Shown: one piece after another, positions 1-9,035 of the stretch
Layout of the letters: every line of letters starts with the position of its first letter
How positions within the stretch are numbered: position 1 is the first letter of the stretch
Made by a program: the position numbers and the translations under genes
The notes under the pieces: model-generated
Told to the model about the DNA's origin: nothing
What the model saw: only the letters and a program-made list of their open reading frames with translations
The model's database searches: none
Source: an uncultured Bacteroidales bacterium
GTDB taxonomy: Bacteria > Bacteroidota > Bacteroidia > Bacteroidales > Paludibacteraceae
DNA length: 64,000 nt
Reading direction: 5' to 3'
Assembly (NCBI GenBank): GCA_934667275.1
Contig: CAKULK010000008.1
Location: 48,742-112,741, forward strand

Positions 1-298
1 GGTTTTTGACGCCTAATGTGCTTGGTCTGCTTTGTGTTTTCTATGTGAATATATACAAAAAAACGCGGACTTTGCCATTGCTTGTTCCGCATCTTGAGGC
101 TCTCGCATTGCCCAGTTTTGTAAAACAAGCAACACGAAGCCCACGCAGATATGTACGCGCTACATACACCTGCGTTTTCGGAAGGATACAATCCGTCCTA
201 TACACAAATGTATGCAACGAGATGATACACATCCCGAGGACATCCAACGTTGCAATGTTTTGACAAAACCGATTAGAACTTGCGAGATTCCAAGATAC
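1..298. other. Intergenic stretch, no gene recognised
   Basis: The open frames here have no recognisable protein character and lie on both strands over the same bases. I see no tRNA and no clear repeat. It lies beyond the terminator-like end of the minus-strand RNA candidate at 299-407, so it may be the spacer before a gene outside the window. Confidence 0.4.
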
Positions 299-407
299 CA
301 AAACAAAGCGTGATTAGACGCCTTTATAAAATATGTTCGCAAACCCACCCGTGGCGCAGGCACCTCGTAGCAGGCTACGCCGTGCGAACAACCCTGCGTG
401 GGCATTG
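299..407 (-). ncRNA. Candidate structured small RNA or leader
   Basis: A consensus minus-strand promoter lies immediately upstream (414-444), and no protein frame follows. The predicted transcript is strongly paired. An inner hairpin (CGTAG, loop, CTACG; 366-379) is nested in 355-360 / 393-398 and 344-348 / 398-402. An alternative 8-bp inverted repeat (334-341 with 383-390) cannot form together with the longer stem. The stretch 305-324 forms a 7-bp stem with one wobble followed on the minus strand by GTTTT, a plausible terminator. It does not resemble RNase P RNA, tmRNA or SRP RNA as I know them. It could instead be the leader of a gene left of the window. Confidence 0.4.
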
Positions 408-413
408 CAGGCG

Positions 414-444
414 CAAAGGTATAATAAATATTTGACATACACAA
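414..444 (-). promoter_or_regulatory. Bacteroidetes-type promoter for small RNA
   Basis: On the minus strand TACCTTTG (414-421) is the -7 box and TTG (442-444) the -33 box, with a 20-nt spacer. This matches the family consensus TTG-N19-21-TAnnTTTG. Confidence 0.7.
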
Positions 445-630
445 GCAGGAGGGAGCGGATTGTTGGTGGAGATGTTAAATTTGGCTTAATTTTTGTAGGT
501 ATATCTGCAGTGGATAGGCGTGTTTGCTTCTTTAGAAACATACGACAAGGTCGCAGTTATCTACCATAGTTGGCAGCGGGAGGAGTATGTTGCGGGGAAA
601 GTTAATATAATGTAAGAAATAATTAGTGGT

Positions 631-672
631 GTTATGAATAAAGTTAGTGCTGTTATGAATAAAGTGAATGTT
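631..672 (+). repeat. 21-bp tandem duplication at a start codon
   Basis: Two adjacent 21-bp units (631-651 and 652-672) share GTTATGAATAAAGT and then diverge slightly. Each carries an in-frame ATG (634 and 655), so the duplication supplies two possible starts for the downstream HAD gene. Confidence 0.7.
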
Positions 673-1260
673 GTAATTTTTGATTTTGGCGGGGTGTTGG
701 TGGATTGGAATCCGCATTATTTGTATGATGCGTATTTTGGCAGTCGCGAGAAGGCAGATTGGTTTTTGACACACATCTGCAACTCAGCATGGAACGTGCA
801 GATGGACGGCGGGAAACCGTTTGCAGAGGGGATTGCCGAGCGAGTGGGGGAGTATCCCGAGTGGGAAAAAGAAATACGGATGTATCGCGGCGAGTGGCTG
901 AAGATGATGGGCGGGCAGATACCCGGTATGCAAGAGATTGTGGAGACGTTGAAAGCCCGAGGGTGCCGCGTGTACGGGCTAACGAATTGGGCAGCAGATA
1001 CTTTCGCGTTGGTATGCAAGACGTATCCCGTGTTTGACTTGTTGGACGGAATCGTGGTGTCGGGGGAAGAGAAAGTGGCCAAGCCAGACTTGCGAATTTT
1101 CCGGATTCTTCTGGAACGCTATGCGGTGAACCCCGCGGAGGCGGTGTTTATTGATGATAATATGCCGAACATAGAGGCTGCGCGTGAGGTGGGACTGCAA
1201 ACGATTCATTTTGAGTCGGTTGCGCAGTTGCGAGAGGCCCTGGGACTTATTCGCGGCTGA
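655..1260 (+). CDS. HAD-superfamily hydrolase (YihX-like phosphatase)
   Basis: The protein is a cytoplasmic HAD-like phosphatase of about 201 residues. The four HAD motifs are visible: DFGGVLVD near residue 10 with the nucleophilic Asp, LTNW near 107, the Lys in AKPD near 142, and the acidic FIDDN near 164. The helical cap between motifs I and II fits subfamily IA and resembles YihX sugar-phosphate phosphatases, but the substrate cannot be read from sequence. I chose the ATG at 655 because it puts motif I at the usual distance from the N-terminus. An in-frame ATG at 634, made by a 21-bp duplication, would add seven residues. The gene converges on nrnA and overlaps its end by 14 bases. I see no clear promoter immediately upstream. 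Confidence 0.85.
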   Translation: MNKVNVVIFDFGGVLVDWNPHYLYDAYFGSREKADWFLTHICNSAWNVQMDGGKPFAEGIAERVGEYPEWEKEIRMYRGEWLKMMGGQIPGMQEIVETLKARGCRVYGLTNWAADTFALVCKTYPVFDLLDGIVVSGEEKVAKPDLRIFRILLERYAVNPAEAVFIDDNMPNIEAAREVGLQTIHFESVAQLREALGLIRG

Positions 1261-2311
1261 AATAGCGGGGGTAGTTGTCGAGGAAATGCTGAACGGCACT
1301 TGCCAAGGGCCCGTAGAATTCGCCGCCCGAAGCGTTGGCGTGCCCGCCACCGCCAAAGATGTCGTGCGCAAAGACATTTACGGGGCGGTTGCCCTGGCTG
1401 CGGAGAGATATTTTAATCTTGCTCTTGCTGCCACCTGCGACGGCGACTTCCGAGGGGGCGACTTTGTCTTCGCGCATGAAACAGGAGTAATAAACATCCT
1501 TGATTTGCAGGGGGAGGTTGACGATACCTTCGGCATCGCCCGATTGGAAATTGAAGCGATATAACTCTTTGCGACTCAGGTAGATAAGTGCAGTATGGTA
1601 CTCGGGGAAGATGCGCATCTTTTGATAAAGGCAGTAGCCCATAAGGCGCATACGGTCTGCCGAATAGGCATTGAAAACCGCGTTGTACACCTTGTCTTTG
1701 TCCACCCCGAGGGAGACCAGATTGCCTACGATTTCGTACATCTCAGGATAGTTGGAGTTGAACGAGAAATTGCCCGTGTCGGTCATCATACCCGTGTAGA
1801 GACATGTGGCGCAATCTGTTGACAGCAAGGGCGTTGTATCGGGATGCAGTTGGTATATAAGCCGATAAACGAGTTCGCTTGCCGAGGGCGATGATGGATA
1901 GGAGATGGTGACATCGGCAAAAACGGATGGGTGGAGATGGTGGTCGATGAGAAGTTTGGGCACATTCAGAGAGAGAAGTTTATCTCCCAGACAACCAATG
2001 CGTTTGGGTTCGTTGAAGTCGGTACAAACAACCAAATCCGCGGCATCCAAGACGGCATCACACGCCTCGTGGTTGCCATCGTACACCATCACGTCTGCCG
2101 CCCCTGGCATCCATTTGAGAAAGTCGGGGAAATTGTTCGGCACAATGACCTGCGCCTGCTTCCCAATCCCACGGAGGTAATGCCCCATTCCGAGACTGCT
2201 TCCCATAGCGTCGCCGTCGGGCGAGAGGTGGGTGACAATGACAATGTGATGTGCATTCTGAAAGAGTGTTTGTGCGGCAGATACCTGCTGAGAAGTCAGT
2301 TGGTTGGTCAT
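1247..2311 (-). CDS. nrnA: DHH-family phosphoesterase, NrnA-like oligoribonuclease / pAp phosphatase
   Basis: This 354-residue protein carries the DHH metal-binding motifs THLSPDGDAMGSS (near residue 28), an Asp-containing CTDFNEP segment, and the signature LIDHHLHP. It ends with a DHHA1 domain holding the GGGGHANASGG substrate loop. Length and order match NrnA, which degrades nanoRNA and dephosphorylates pAp in the cytoplasm. It is divergent from the 2481 operon and has its own promoter at 2359-2388. Its 3' end overlaps the convergent HAD gene by 14 bases. Confidence 0.9.
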   Translation of the reverse strand: MTNQLTSQQVSAAQTLFQNAHHIVIVTHLSPDGDAMGSSLGMGHYLRGIGKQAQVIVPNNFPDFLKWMPGAADVMVYDGNHEACDAVLDAADLVVCTDFNEPKRIGCLGDKLLSLNVPKLLIDHHLHPSVFADVTISYPSSPSASELVYRLIYQLHPDTTPLLSTDCATCLYTGMMTDTGNFSFNSNYPEMYEIVGNLVSLGVDKDKVYNAVFNAYSADRMRLMGYCLYQKMRIFPEYHTALIYLSRKELYRFNFQSGDAEGIVNLPLQIKDVYYSCFMREDKVAPSEVAVAGGSKSKIKISLRSQGNRPVNVFAHDIFGGGGHANASGGEFYGPLASAVQHFLDNYPRYFSRE

Positions 2312-2358
2312 AACGGTAGGGGTTCATTCCGTTGCAAAGCGGAGTTTCTAAAAACACG

Positions 2359-2388
2359 CAAAATTAGTACAATTTTTGCGTATCTCAA
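2359..2388 (-). promoter_or_regulatory. Promoter of nrnA
   Basis: On the minus strand TAATTTTG (2359-2366) and TTG (2386-2388) are separated by 19 nt. It overlaps the divergent promoter 2376-2406, so the two share their -33 regions. Confidence 0.65.
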
Positions 2389-2406
2389 AATTTTTCCGTA
2401 ATTTTG
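2376..2406 (+). promoter_or_regulatory. Promoter of the 2481-14953 operon
   Basis: TTG (2376-2378), a 20-nt spacer and TAATTTTG (2399-2406) match the Bacteroidetes consensus. The leader to the first ATG is about 70 nt. Confidence 0.7.
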
Positions 2407-2480
2407 CACGCCTTTTATATAGGGGTAGAAGCTCCTCTGAAAGAGGCTGAATAAGGTAAACTAAAAAAACGAAGATAAAC

Positions 2481-4274
2481 ATGAAGAAAGCATTTCTAAC
2501 CGTACTGACGCTCAGTTTGGGACTGACGGCGTTTGCACAAAAGGATGAAGTACTGATGACCATAGACGGGAAGCCCGTGATGGCATCGGAGTTTCTGTAC
2601 ATTTATCAAAAGAACAATCAAGAGACAGGTTTCGACCCGAAGAGTATGGACGAATATCTGGACCTGTTTATCAATTTCAAGTTGAAAGTGACCGAGGCCG
2701 AGGCCCAAGGCGTGGATACGACGGCGGCTTTCCAGAAGGAGTTGCGCGGCTATCGCGCGCAGGCGATACCCAAATATATGCAAGATGACGAGGCAATTGA
2801 CAGCCTTGTGGCATTGAGTTACAACCGCATGGCGAATGTGCGCCGTGCCGCCCATATTGCCGTGGAATGCCATCAGGATGCCGATTCGGCAACGGTGGCA
2901 GACGCGTTGGCGCGCATCAATACGGCTCGTGAGCGCGTGACCACAGGTGTGCCGCAGAAAGTGAAGAAAGGACGCAAATACGTGACGGTGCAGGAGCCGG
3001 AAGATTTCGGCAAGGTGGCATCGGAAGTGTCGGACGACCCGTCGGCAAAAGAGAATGCGGGCGAGATAGGCTGGGTGCAGCCATTCCGCTTTGTGTATGT
3101 GTTTGAGGAGTCGGTGTACAACACCCCTGTCGGCGGTGTGAGCGAGGTGTTCCGCACGCCCTATGGATTCCATGTGGCAAAAGTGGAGGAGGAACGTCCT
3201 TATGAGGAGGTGCATGCCGCTCACATCATGAAGATGGTGCCGCGCGGCAATGAGGAGAAGGCTGTCAGTGCAAAGGCACAGATTGACAGTTTGTATGCTG
3301 TGGTGACGAGGGGTGCCGATTTCGCAGAGGTAGCCATGAACAATTCCGACGACAAGGGTTCGGCTGTGCGCGGCGGAGACCTCGGCTGGTTCGGGCGCGG
3401 AATGATGGTGCAACCCTTTGAGGAAAAGGCATTTACGATGAAAGAGAATGAGATTAGCGAGCCATTCCAGACCCGTTTCGGCTGGCATATTATAAAGGAA
3501 TACGGGAAACGTGGCATCCAACCATTGGACAGCCTGCGCCCACAACTGCTGAAGAATGTGCAGCGCGATGAGCGATTGCAAGAGGCAGACAAGAGTTTCT
3601 TGCGCAAGACACGTGCCGAATACGGTTTGCCGGACACGATGACTGATGCAGAGGTCCGCGCATACGCAGACGAACATCTGGAGGAGAAATATGCCGATTT
3701 GCGTCACTTGGTGCAGGAGTATCATGACGGTATCCTGCTGTTTGATGTGTCGCTGCGCGAGGTTTGGGACAAAGCCAATCAAGATACCAAGGGGTTGGGG
3801 AAATACTTCAAACAACACCGCAAAGAGTACACATGGAGTGAGCCGAGATACAAAGGTTTCGTGATTTATGCCAAGAACAAAGTAGCAGCCAACAGCGCGA
3901 AACAGATTATCAAGAGTGCCAATCCCGACTCTATCATGAGTTACCTGAACAAGCGTGTGAACATTGACAGCGTGACTTACGTGAAAGTGGAGCGCGGTTT
4001 GTGGGCAGCAGGCAAGAATGCCGCCGTGGACAAGTACGGCTTCAAGATGAAAGATGCGGAGTATGTGCCGACGGAGGAGTTCCCCGTGGTGATGACTGTG
4101 GGCAAGGTGTTGAAAGCACCTGAGGAGTACACCGACGAGCGCGGGAAAGTGACGACAGACTATCAGGATTTCCTTGAGAAACAATGGGTTGCATCACTTC
4201 GCGAGAAGTATCCCGTGGTGCTGAATGATGCCGTGTTTGAGCAGATGAAAGCCCAGTATCAAACAGGAAAATGA
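2481..4274 (+). CDS. Periplasmic peptidyl-prolyl isomerase, SurA/PpiD-like
   Basis: The 597-residue protein starts with a Sec signal peptide ending in LTAFAQ. An N-terminal SurA-like helical region (residues about 20-110) is followed by two parvulin rotamase-type segments (about 110-235 and 240-345). The second is the clearer, with a GGDLGWFGRG segment and the terminal FGWHII element. The C-terminal 250 residues are unlike the E. coli enzymes. A role in folding outer-membrane proteins in the periplasm is inferred from the family. It is the first gene of the operon, and the next gene starts in an ATGA overlap with its stop codon. Confidence 0.85.
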   Translation: MKKAFLTVLTLSLGLTAFAQKDEVLMTIDGKPVMASEFLYIYQKNNQETGFDPKSMDEYLDLFINFKLKVTEAEAQGVDTTAAFQKELRGYRAQAIPKYMQDDEAIDSLVALSYNRMANVRRAAHIAVECHQDADSATVADALARINTARERVTTGVPQKVKKGRKYVTVQEPEDFGKVASEVSDDPSAKENAGEIGWVQPFRFVYVFEESVYNTPVGGVSEVFRTPYGFHVAKVEEERPYEEVHAAHIMKMVPRGNEEKAVSAKAQIDSLYAVVTRGADFAEVAMNNSDDKGSAVRGGDLGWFGRGMMVQPFEEKAFTMKENEISEPFQTRFGWHIIKEYGKRGIQPLDSLRPQLLKNVQRDERLQEADKSFLRKTRAEYGLPDTMTDAEVRAYADEHLEEKYADLRHLVQEYHDGILLFDVSLREVWDKANQDTKGLGKYFKQHRKEYTWSEPRYKGFVIYAKNKVAANSAKQIIKSANPDSIMSYLNKRVNIDSVTYVKVERGLWAAGKNAAVDKYGFKMKDAEYVPTEEFPVVMTVGKVLKAPEEYTDERGKVTTDYQDFLEKQWVASLREKYPVVLNDAVFEQMKAQYQTGK

Positions 4275-5887
4275 AACTGCGTGTCCTCATACCATCCTTG
4301 ATGGTGCTGGTACTTGCCAATGTGTTAGTTCAGCACCAAGTGGTGCGTTGGGACATGACGGACGACAAACGCTATAGTTTGTCGGAACAAACAAAGACAC
4401 TTCTGCAACAACTGACAGACGATGTGGATGTTACGTTGTATTTGCAGGGCGATTTGAATAGCGGTTTCACCCGCTTGCGGCAGGCCACAGAGGAGTTGGT
4501 GGGCGAGATGGATGTATATGCGCGAGTGCCTGTCCGGCTGAGCATTTCAGAAGATGTTCCGCAGGGGCAGACGCCGACCGTTATTCATGAACGGACCCGC
4601 AAAGGACAGACGGCTCAGACGACGGTATATCCGTATGCATCAGTGAGTTACAAAGGAAAAAGCAGCGTGGTGAGCCTTCTGCGCAACAACAGAGGGTTGA
4701 GCGGCGAGGAGAACTTGAACTTGAGTGTAGAGAACTTGGAGTTTGCTTTCGTGGAGGCTCTGCGCGGTCTCACCCGGACGAAAGTGGAGAAAATTGCATT
4801 TTTGGAGGGACATGACGAGTTGCCAGAAGAGAATGTGTATGACTTGAGCCAAGCCTTATCGCGCTACTACCAGATAGACCGCGGTACGTTGGGGACGGAA
4901 ACAGGAGTGTTGGATGAATACAAAGTGGTGATTATTGCAGACCCGCAACGCCCGTTTTCGGACGAGGACAAGTATATCTTAGACCAATATCTGATGCAGG
5001 GCGGACACCTGTTGTGGGTGCTGAACGGGGTTCGATTTTCCTCGGACAACCTTTCTGCACAAGGGACTACGCCGGTGATGCCATTAGACCTCAATGTGAC
5101 GGATATGCTGTTCCGATACGGCGTGCGCGTGAACTCCGTGCTGGTGCAGGATATGCAGTGTCTGCCCGTTCCCGTGGATGTGTCAGCAGACCCCGAGAAC
5201 CCAAATTGGCAGCCGATGTCGTGGACTTATGCACCTTTGTTGCTGACTTCGCAGGCATCGCCTATCACGCGAAACCTGATGCAAGTGAGTGCCACGATGG
5301 CATCAAGCCTTGATTTGGTGGGAGGCGAAGACGGGTTGCATAAGGAGATTCTGCTCGCCACATCGTCGGCAAGCCGCATTACCAAGACACCCGCGGAAGT
5401 GGATTTGAGTTTCAGTGAGGACGATTCCGCAGACTATCCGTATTCGTATGTACCCGTTGCGGCGGTGGTGGAAGGGGTGTTCTCCTCATTATATGCGTAT
5501 CAGATGCCGCCGGAAACGATAATGCCACATGCGGCGACGAAAAAAGAGAGTGTGCCGACCAAACAGATAGTGGTGGCGGCGGGAAGCGTGATTCGCAACG
5601 AATGGCAGCAGGGGCGACCTGTGCCGTTGGGATATGACCGCTACACACGGACACAATTCGGCAACCGCGACTTCTTGGTGAATGCAGTACTCTATTTAGC
5701 AGATGATTCGGGGTGGATGTCGCTTAGGCAAAAAGAGGTGACGATGCGTCTGATAAACGACCAACGTGCCCGCGACCAGCGTATTACGGCACAAGTGACA
5801 AGTATGGTGATACCCCTGATGTTGTTGGCACTCACAGGGGGAATAGTGTTTGGAGTCCGCAAACAGCGTTACACGAAGCAGCAATGA
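4271..5887 (+). CDS. gldG: GldG-like gliding/ABC-transporter-associated protein
   Basis: The 538-residue protein has an N-terminal membrane anchor (residues about 5-22) and the GldG hallmark WDMTDDKRYSLSEQT just after it. A periplasmic ABC-type_uncharacterised domain carries AFLEGHDE and YKVVIIADP segments, and the last 25 residues form a second membrane helix. In gliding Bacteroidetes GldG works with the ATPase GldA and permease GldF. Neither is encoded next to it here. The start overlaps the preceding stop (ATGA). The family assignment is firm, but a role in gliding is not shown by this context. Confidence 0.85.
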   Translation: MKLRVLIPSLMVLVLANVLVQHQVVRWDMTDDKRYSLSEQTKTLLQQLTDDVDVTLYLQGDLNSGFTRLRQATEELVGEMDVYARVPVRLSISEDVPQGQTPTVIHERTRKGQTAQTTVYPYASVSYKGKSSVVSLLRNNRGLSGEENLNLSVENLEFAFVEALRGLTRTKVEKIAFLEGHDELPEENVYDLSQALSRYYQIDRGTLGTETGVLDEYKVVIIADPQRPFSDEDKYILDQYLMQGGHLLWVLNGVRFSSDNLSAQGTTPVMPLDLNVTDMLFRYGVRVNSVLVQDMQCLPVPVDVSADPENPNWQPMSWTYAPLLLTSQASPITRNLMQVSATMASSLDLVGGEDGLHKEILLATSSASRITKTPAEVDLSFSEDDSADYPYSYVPVAAVVEGVFSSLYAYQMPPETIMPHAATKKESVPTKQIVVAAGSVIRNEWQQGRPVPLGYDRYTRTQFGNRDFLVNAVLYLADDSGWMSLRQKEVTMRLINDQRARDQRITAQVTSMVIPLMLLALTGGIVFGVRKQRYTKQQ

Positions 5888-7368
5888 AGAAAATAGCATA
5901 TTTATTTCTGATTATCAGTACTTTAATGGTAAGTTCGGCGGCATTGGCGCAGGAAAACGGCGACTATCCGTTAGATACCATCAAAGGGAGGATTTATTAC
6001 CGATACACCGTGGAAAAGAGTGTCGGTCTGTATCGTATCAGCGTCAATTTCAAGGTGTCGCAAGAGGAAATTCTGCGTGCCAACCCAGAGTTGCAGAAAC
6101 GCGGATTGCGGTACGGGGAGGTGATTCTGATACCTGCACATGATGTCCAACCTATAACTATCCTACAACCATCCACTAACAAATCCAAGCGAGTTTCCGC
6201 AGAGGAAAAAGAGTTTTCGCAGAAAGAGACTGCGGTAAAAAAAGAGGTGGTTCCTGCTACTGAATTTGCGGCAGTTGCGGAAACGAATGATGTGGAGGCG
6301 GACGCAAAACAAGTGGCAGAGGATGTGCCTGAGACGATGTGGGTTGATGAAGAGCCGGCTATCCGGTTGGCGTACTTGTTGCCGTTTTATGCCAATGCGG
6401 TGAAACGTGACAAGAATATGGATCGATTCTACGATTTCTATGCAGGAGCACTTATTGCCATTGATGAAGTGCAAGCCACGGGGCAGAAAGTGGAAGTGTT
6501 CACTTACGATGTGGAGAAGATAGATTGGAAAGTGAATAAGGCATTGCAAGATATTGAAAATCATAATGTTGATGCAATAGTCGGTCCGGCTTATCCTCAA
6601 CAAGTGGCATTGGCTTCGGCGTTTGCCAAGCGGAATAATATGTTGTTACTTGTGCCGTTCAGTTCGCAAGTGGAGGGATTGCAATCGAACCCGTATGTAC
6701 TACAGTTCAATCCGTCTATAGAAGCAGAGGCGGACACGCTGGCGAGATACCTTGCGACGCGTGGCGATAATGTGCATTGCGTGCTGATTGAACCTCGTGA
6801 AAATGAAACTGTGCCTGCCAGTATCGCCGCATTGCACAAGGCTTTGAAGACTCACCAAGTGCCTACATCCACCATTTCGTTGCATACCATTTTGGCAGAT
6901 TCATTGGACGGAGTGTTGCGCCCGAATGCGGAGAATATCTTTGTATTCAATACGGAAAAATACACCAATTTGCAGGCGGTAACGCCTCATTTACAGGCAC
7001 TTGTGAGCCGTTATCAAGTGACATTGTTCTCCCACTATTCGTGGCAGAAAGAGCGTATTGTGCTACCTCAGATTTATACTTCGGTATTTGCCCAACTACC
7101 CAATATCCCAGAGCATTATGAGGAGGATTATCAACGTTATTTCAATCATACGCTGGCATCCACGCACCCCCGGTTTGATTTGTTGGGATATGACTTGACG
7201 CGCCATTTGCTGCATATTCTCACTGCTCTGCAGAACAGGACAGAACGGGAAGAGTATCAGACAATTACGAATGATATTTACTATGGTGCGCAATGTAATA
7301 TCCATTATGAGCAGGTGAGTCCGAAAGGCGGGTATGAGAACCACAACATCTATGTGATTCGCCGATGA
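5884..7368 (+). CDS. LysM domain plus periplasmic-binding-protein (type 1) domain
   Basis: The 494-residue secreted protein has a signal peptide ending in AALAQ. A LysM-like segment follows (residues about 37-80, YTVEKSVGLYRIS to YGEVILIP), then a variable Glu/Lys-rich linker. From about residue 155 a type 1 periplasmic binding fold begins with IRLAYLLPFYANAV, and the sub-motif DAIVGPAYPQQVALAS follows. Proteins of this layout are common in Bacteroidetes next to envelope genes. The ligand is unknown, and LysM suggests peptidoglycan contact. It overlaps both neighbours by four bases or less, so it belongs to the same operon. Confidence 0.8.
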   Translation: MKKIAYLFLIISTLMVSSAALAQENGDYPLDTIKGRIYYRYTVEKSVGLYRISVNFKVSQEEILRANPELQKRGLRYGEVILIPAHDVQPITILQPSTNKSKRVSAEEKEFSQKETAVKKEVVPATEFAAVAETNDVEADAKQVAEDVPETMWVDEEPAIRLAYLLPFYANAVKRDKNMDRFYDFYAGALIAIDEVQATGQKVEVFTYDVEKIDWKVNKALQDIENHNVDAIVGPAYPQQVALASAFAKRNNMLLLVPFSSQVEGLQSNPYVLQFNPSIEAEADTLARYLATRGDNVHCVLIEPRENETVPASIAALHKALKTHQVPTSTISLHTILADSLDGVLRPNAENIFVFNTEKYTNLQAVTPHLQALVSRYQVTLFSHYSWQKERIVLPQIYTSVFAQLPNIPEHYEEDYQRYFNHTLASTHPRFDLLGYDLTRHLLHILTALQNRTEREEYQTITNDIYYGAQCNIHYEQVSPKGGYENHNIYVIRR

Positions 7369-8033
7369 TGCAGAAACGCCACATATTAGTGTGGGTGGTG
7401 CTGGCATCGTGTGCGCTGTTGTCGGCGCAACCCCGACTCCGGCAGCCAGAGATATATGTGGGCGCATATGCGGGTGCTTTGGCTTCTATGGTGCATTTTT
7501 CGCCGACAGTGGAAGGGATTAGTGCTTTGACTTCGCCCATTACTCCGAACGGGGGATTGGTGTTCCGGTATGCGGGGCATAAAGTGTGTGCGCTGCAGGT
7601 GGAAGTGAACTATATGCAACGCGGCTGGCATGAGAAGACTGATGAGGGGCAAGAATATCTGCGCCAACTGCACTACATTGAGGTGCCGCTGCTGACGCAT
7701 TTGTATTTCGGCGGGCAACATTTCCGCGGTTTTTTGAATATCGGACCGCAGGTAGGATATTGTGTGAAGGATGTTGCACAGGGACCTTTGATAGAGGTGG
7801 AAGCCCCTCAGTATCAGCCGATCCAGAACCGTTTTGATTGGGGATTAGCGGGCGGATTGGGCATGTACTACAGGACAAATCGTGCGGGACTATTTCAGTT
7901 GGAAGCGCGGTTCAACTATAGTTTGGGCGGCATATTCAAGACGAGCAAAACAGACTACTTCAGCCAGGCAAATTCGATGAATTTGAGTTTGAACCTCGCC
8001 TATTTGTGGGAGATAAAACGTGTGCGGAAATGA
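7365..8033 (+). CDS. PorT-family outer-membrane beta-barrel protein
   Basis: This 222-residue protein has a signal peptide ending in LLSAQ and alternating-hydrophobicity strands typical of a small beta barrel. They include GLVFRYAGHKVCALQVEVNYMQRG and GFLNIGPQVGYCV, each quoted only as a guide. The layout matches the PorT/OMP_b-brl_2 group, of which PorT of Porphyromonas is linked to type IX secretion. Whether this copy is PorT itself or a paralogue is unclear. Its start overlaps the previous stop. Confidence 0.7.
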   Translation: MMQKRHILVWVVLASCALLSAQPRLRQPEIYVGAYAGALASMVHFSPTVEGISALTSPITPNGGLVFRYAGHKVCALQVEVNYMQRGWHEKTDEGQEYLRQLHYIEVPLLTHLYFGGQHFRGFLNIGPQVGYCVKDVAQGPLIEVEAPQYQPIQNRFDWGLAGGLGMYYRTNRAGLFQLEARFNYSLGGIFKTSKTDYFSQANSMNLSLNLAYLWEIKRVRK

Positions 8034-9031
8034 CGTATTTAGTACTACGATTCAGTTCGTTGGGCAATGTGGCGATGAGCGTTCCCGTCATTACGTCGCT
8101 TAGCCGCCGTTATCCGAATGACCGCTTTGTGGTAGTGGCGCGGAACCGTTTGGCAGCGATGTTCTACGGTCTTCCGAATGTGCTGTTTCATGAGGTGGAT
8201 TTTCAAGGCGGGGTAAAGTCGATATTGCGGATATATCACGAATTGCGCAGTTACCACATTGATGCAGTAGTGGACTTGCAGGACAATTTGCGTTCATACG
8301 TGTTGCGCAACTTGTTCCGGTTGCAGAAGAAACCTGTTTATGTGATTAACTATGGCAGAAATGAAAAGCGTCATTTCATTCGCCGCGGCTACAAACATTG
8401 TGCGCCCCTGAAAACAGAGTTTCAACGCTACGCCGAGACGTTTAGGCAGGCAGGGCTGCAAACGGACAATGATTTTACTGCCATACCCGTGAATATGGAA
8501 GCCCAACAGGCTGTATTTCAACACTTTGGGCAGAAAGACGGGCATTGGATAGGCATAGCTCCTTTCGCCAAAAACAGGAGCAATATGGTGCCTTTTCGCA
8601 CTACAAAAGAGGTGATTGCCCATTATAGCCGTTTGCCTCGCGCGCGCGTATATTTATTTGGTGCGGGGCGTATAGAATGCGAGATGTTGCGCCAGTGGGC
8701 GAGCATTTTCCCCAATGTGGTGAGTGTGGCAGGGCAGTTGCCCTTGGAGGAGGAGTTGGAACTGATGCGCATGCTGGATGTGATTGTGGGAATGGACTCT
8801 GCCAACCAGCATTTAGGAGCCCTTGTAGGCATCCGTACTATCAGTATCTGGTGCGGAACTCACCCCAATATGGGTTTCTCGGCTTGGAAACAAGCCCCGA
8901 AAGATATGCTGCAAACCAATCTGAGTTGCCGTCCTTGCACGATACACGGCACGAAAAAGTGTAAATATCATAACTTCGCCTGCACGGATATTCCTGTGCG
9001 GCAAATTGTAGAACTGATTGATAATCAATAA
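8030..9031 (+). CDS. Glycosyltransferase family 9 (heptosyltransferase-like)
   Basis: The protein of about 333 residues begins VLRFSSLGNVAMSVPVITSL, the classic N-terminus of GT9 ADP-heptose transferases. Later segments typical of the family include VDLQDNLRS and the C-terminal GMDSANQHLGALVGIRTISIW. It probably adds a heptose or another sugar to lipid A-core on the cytoplasmic face. I chose the ATG at 8030 because it overlaps the previous stop as ATGA, like other junctions in the operon. The upstream in-frame ATG at 8006 would overlap porT by 28 bases. Confidence 0.88.
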   Translation: MTYLVLRFSSLGNVAMSVPVITSLSRRYPNDRFVVVARNRLAAMFYGLPNVLFHEVDFQGGVKSILRIYHELRSYHIDAVVDLQDNLRSYVLRNLFRLQKKPVYVINYGRNEKRHFIRRGYKHCAPLKTEFQRYAETFRQAGLQTDNDFTAIPVNMEAQQAVFQHFGQKDGHWIGIAPFAKNRSNMVPFRTTKEVIAHYSRLPRARVYLFGAGRIECEMLRQWASIFPNVVSVAGQLPLEEELELMRMLDVIVGMDSANQHLGALVGIRTISIWCGTHPNMGFSAWKQAPKDMLQTNLSCRPCTIHGTKKCKYHNFACTDIPVRQIVELIDNQ

Positions 9032-9035
9032 TAAA

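Noticed and set aside
2496..4184. Minus-strand open frame of 562 codons opposite the PPIase gene
   Set aside because: Its His/Leu/Cys-rich composition is typical of a shadow, and the plus strand has a signal peptide and parvulin motifs.
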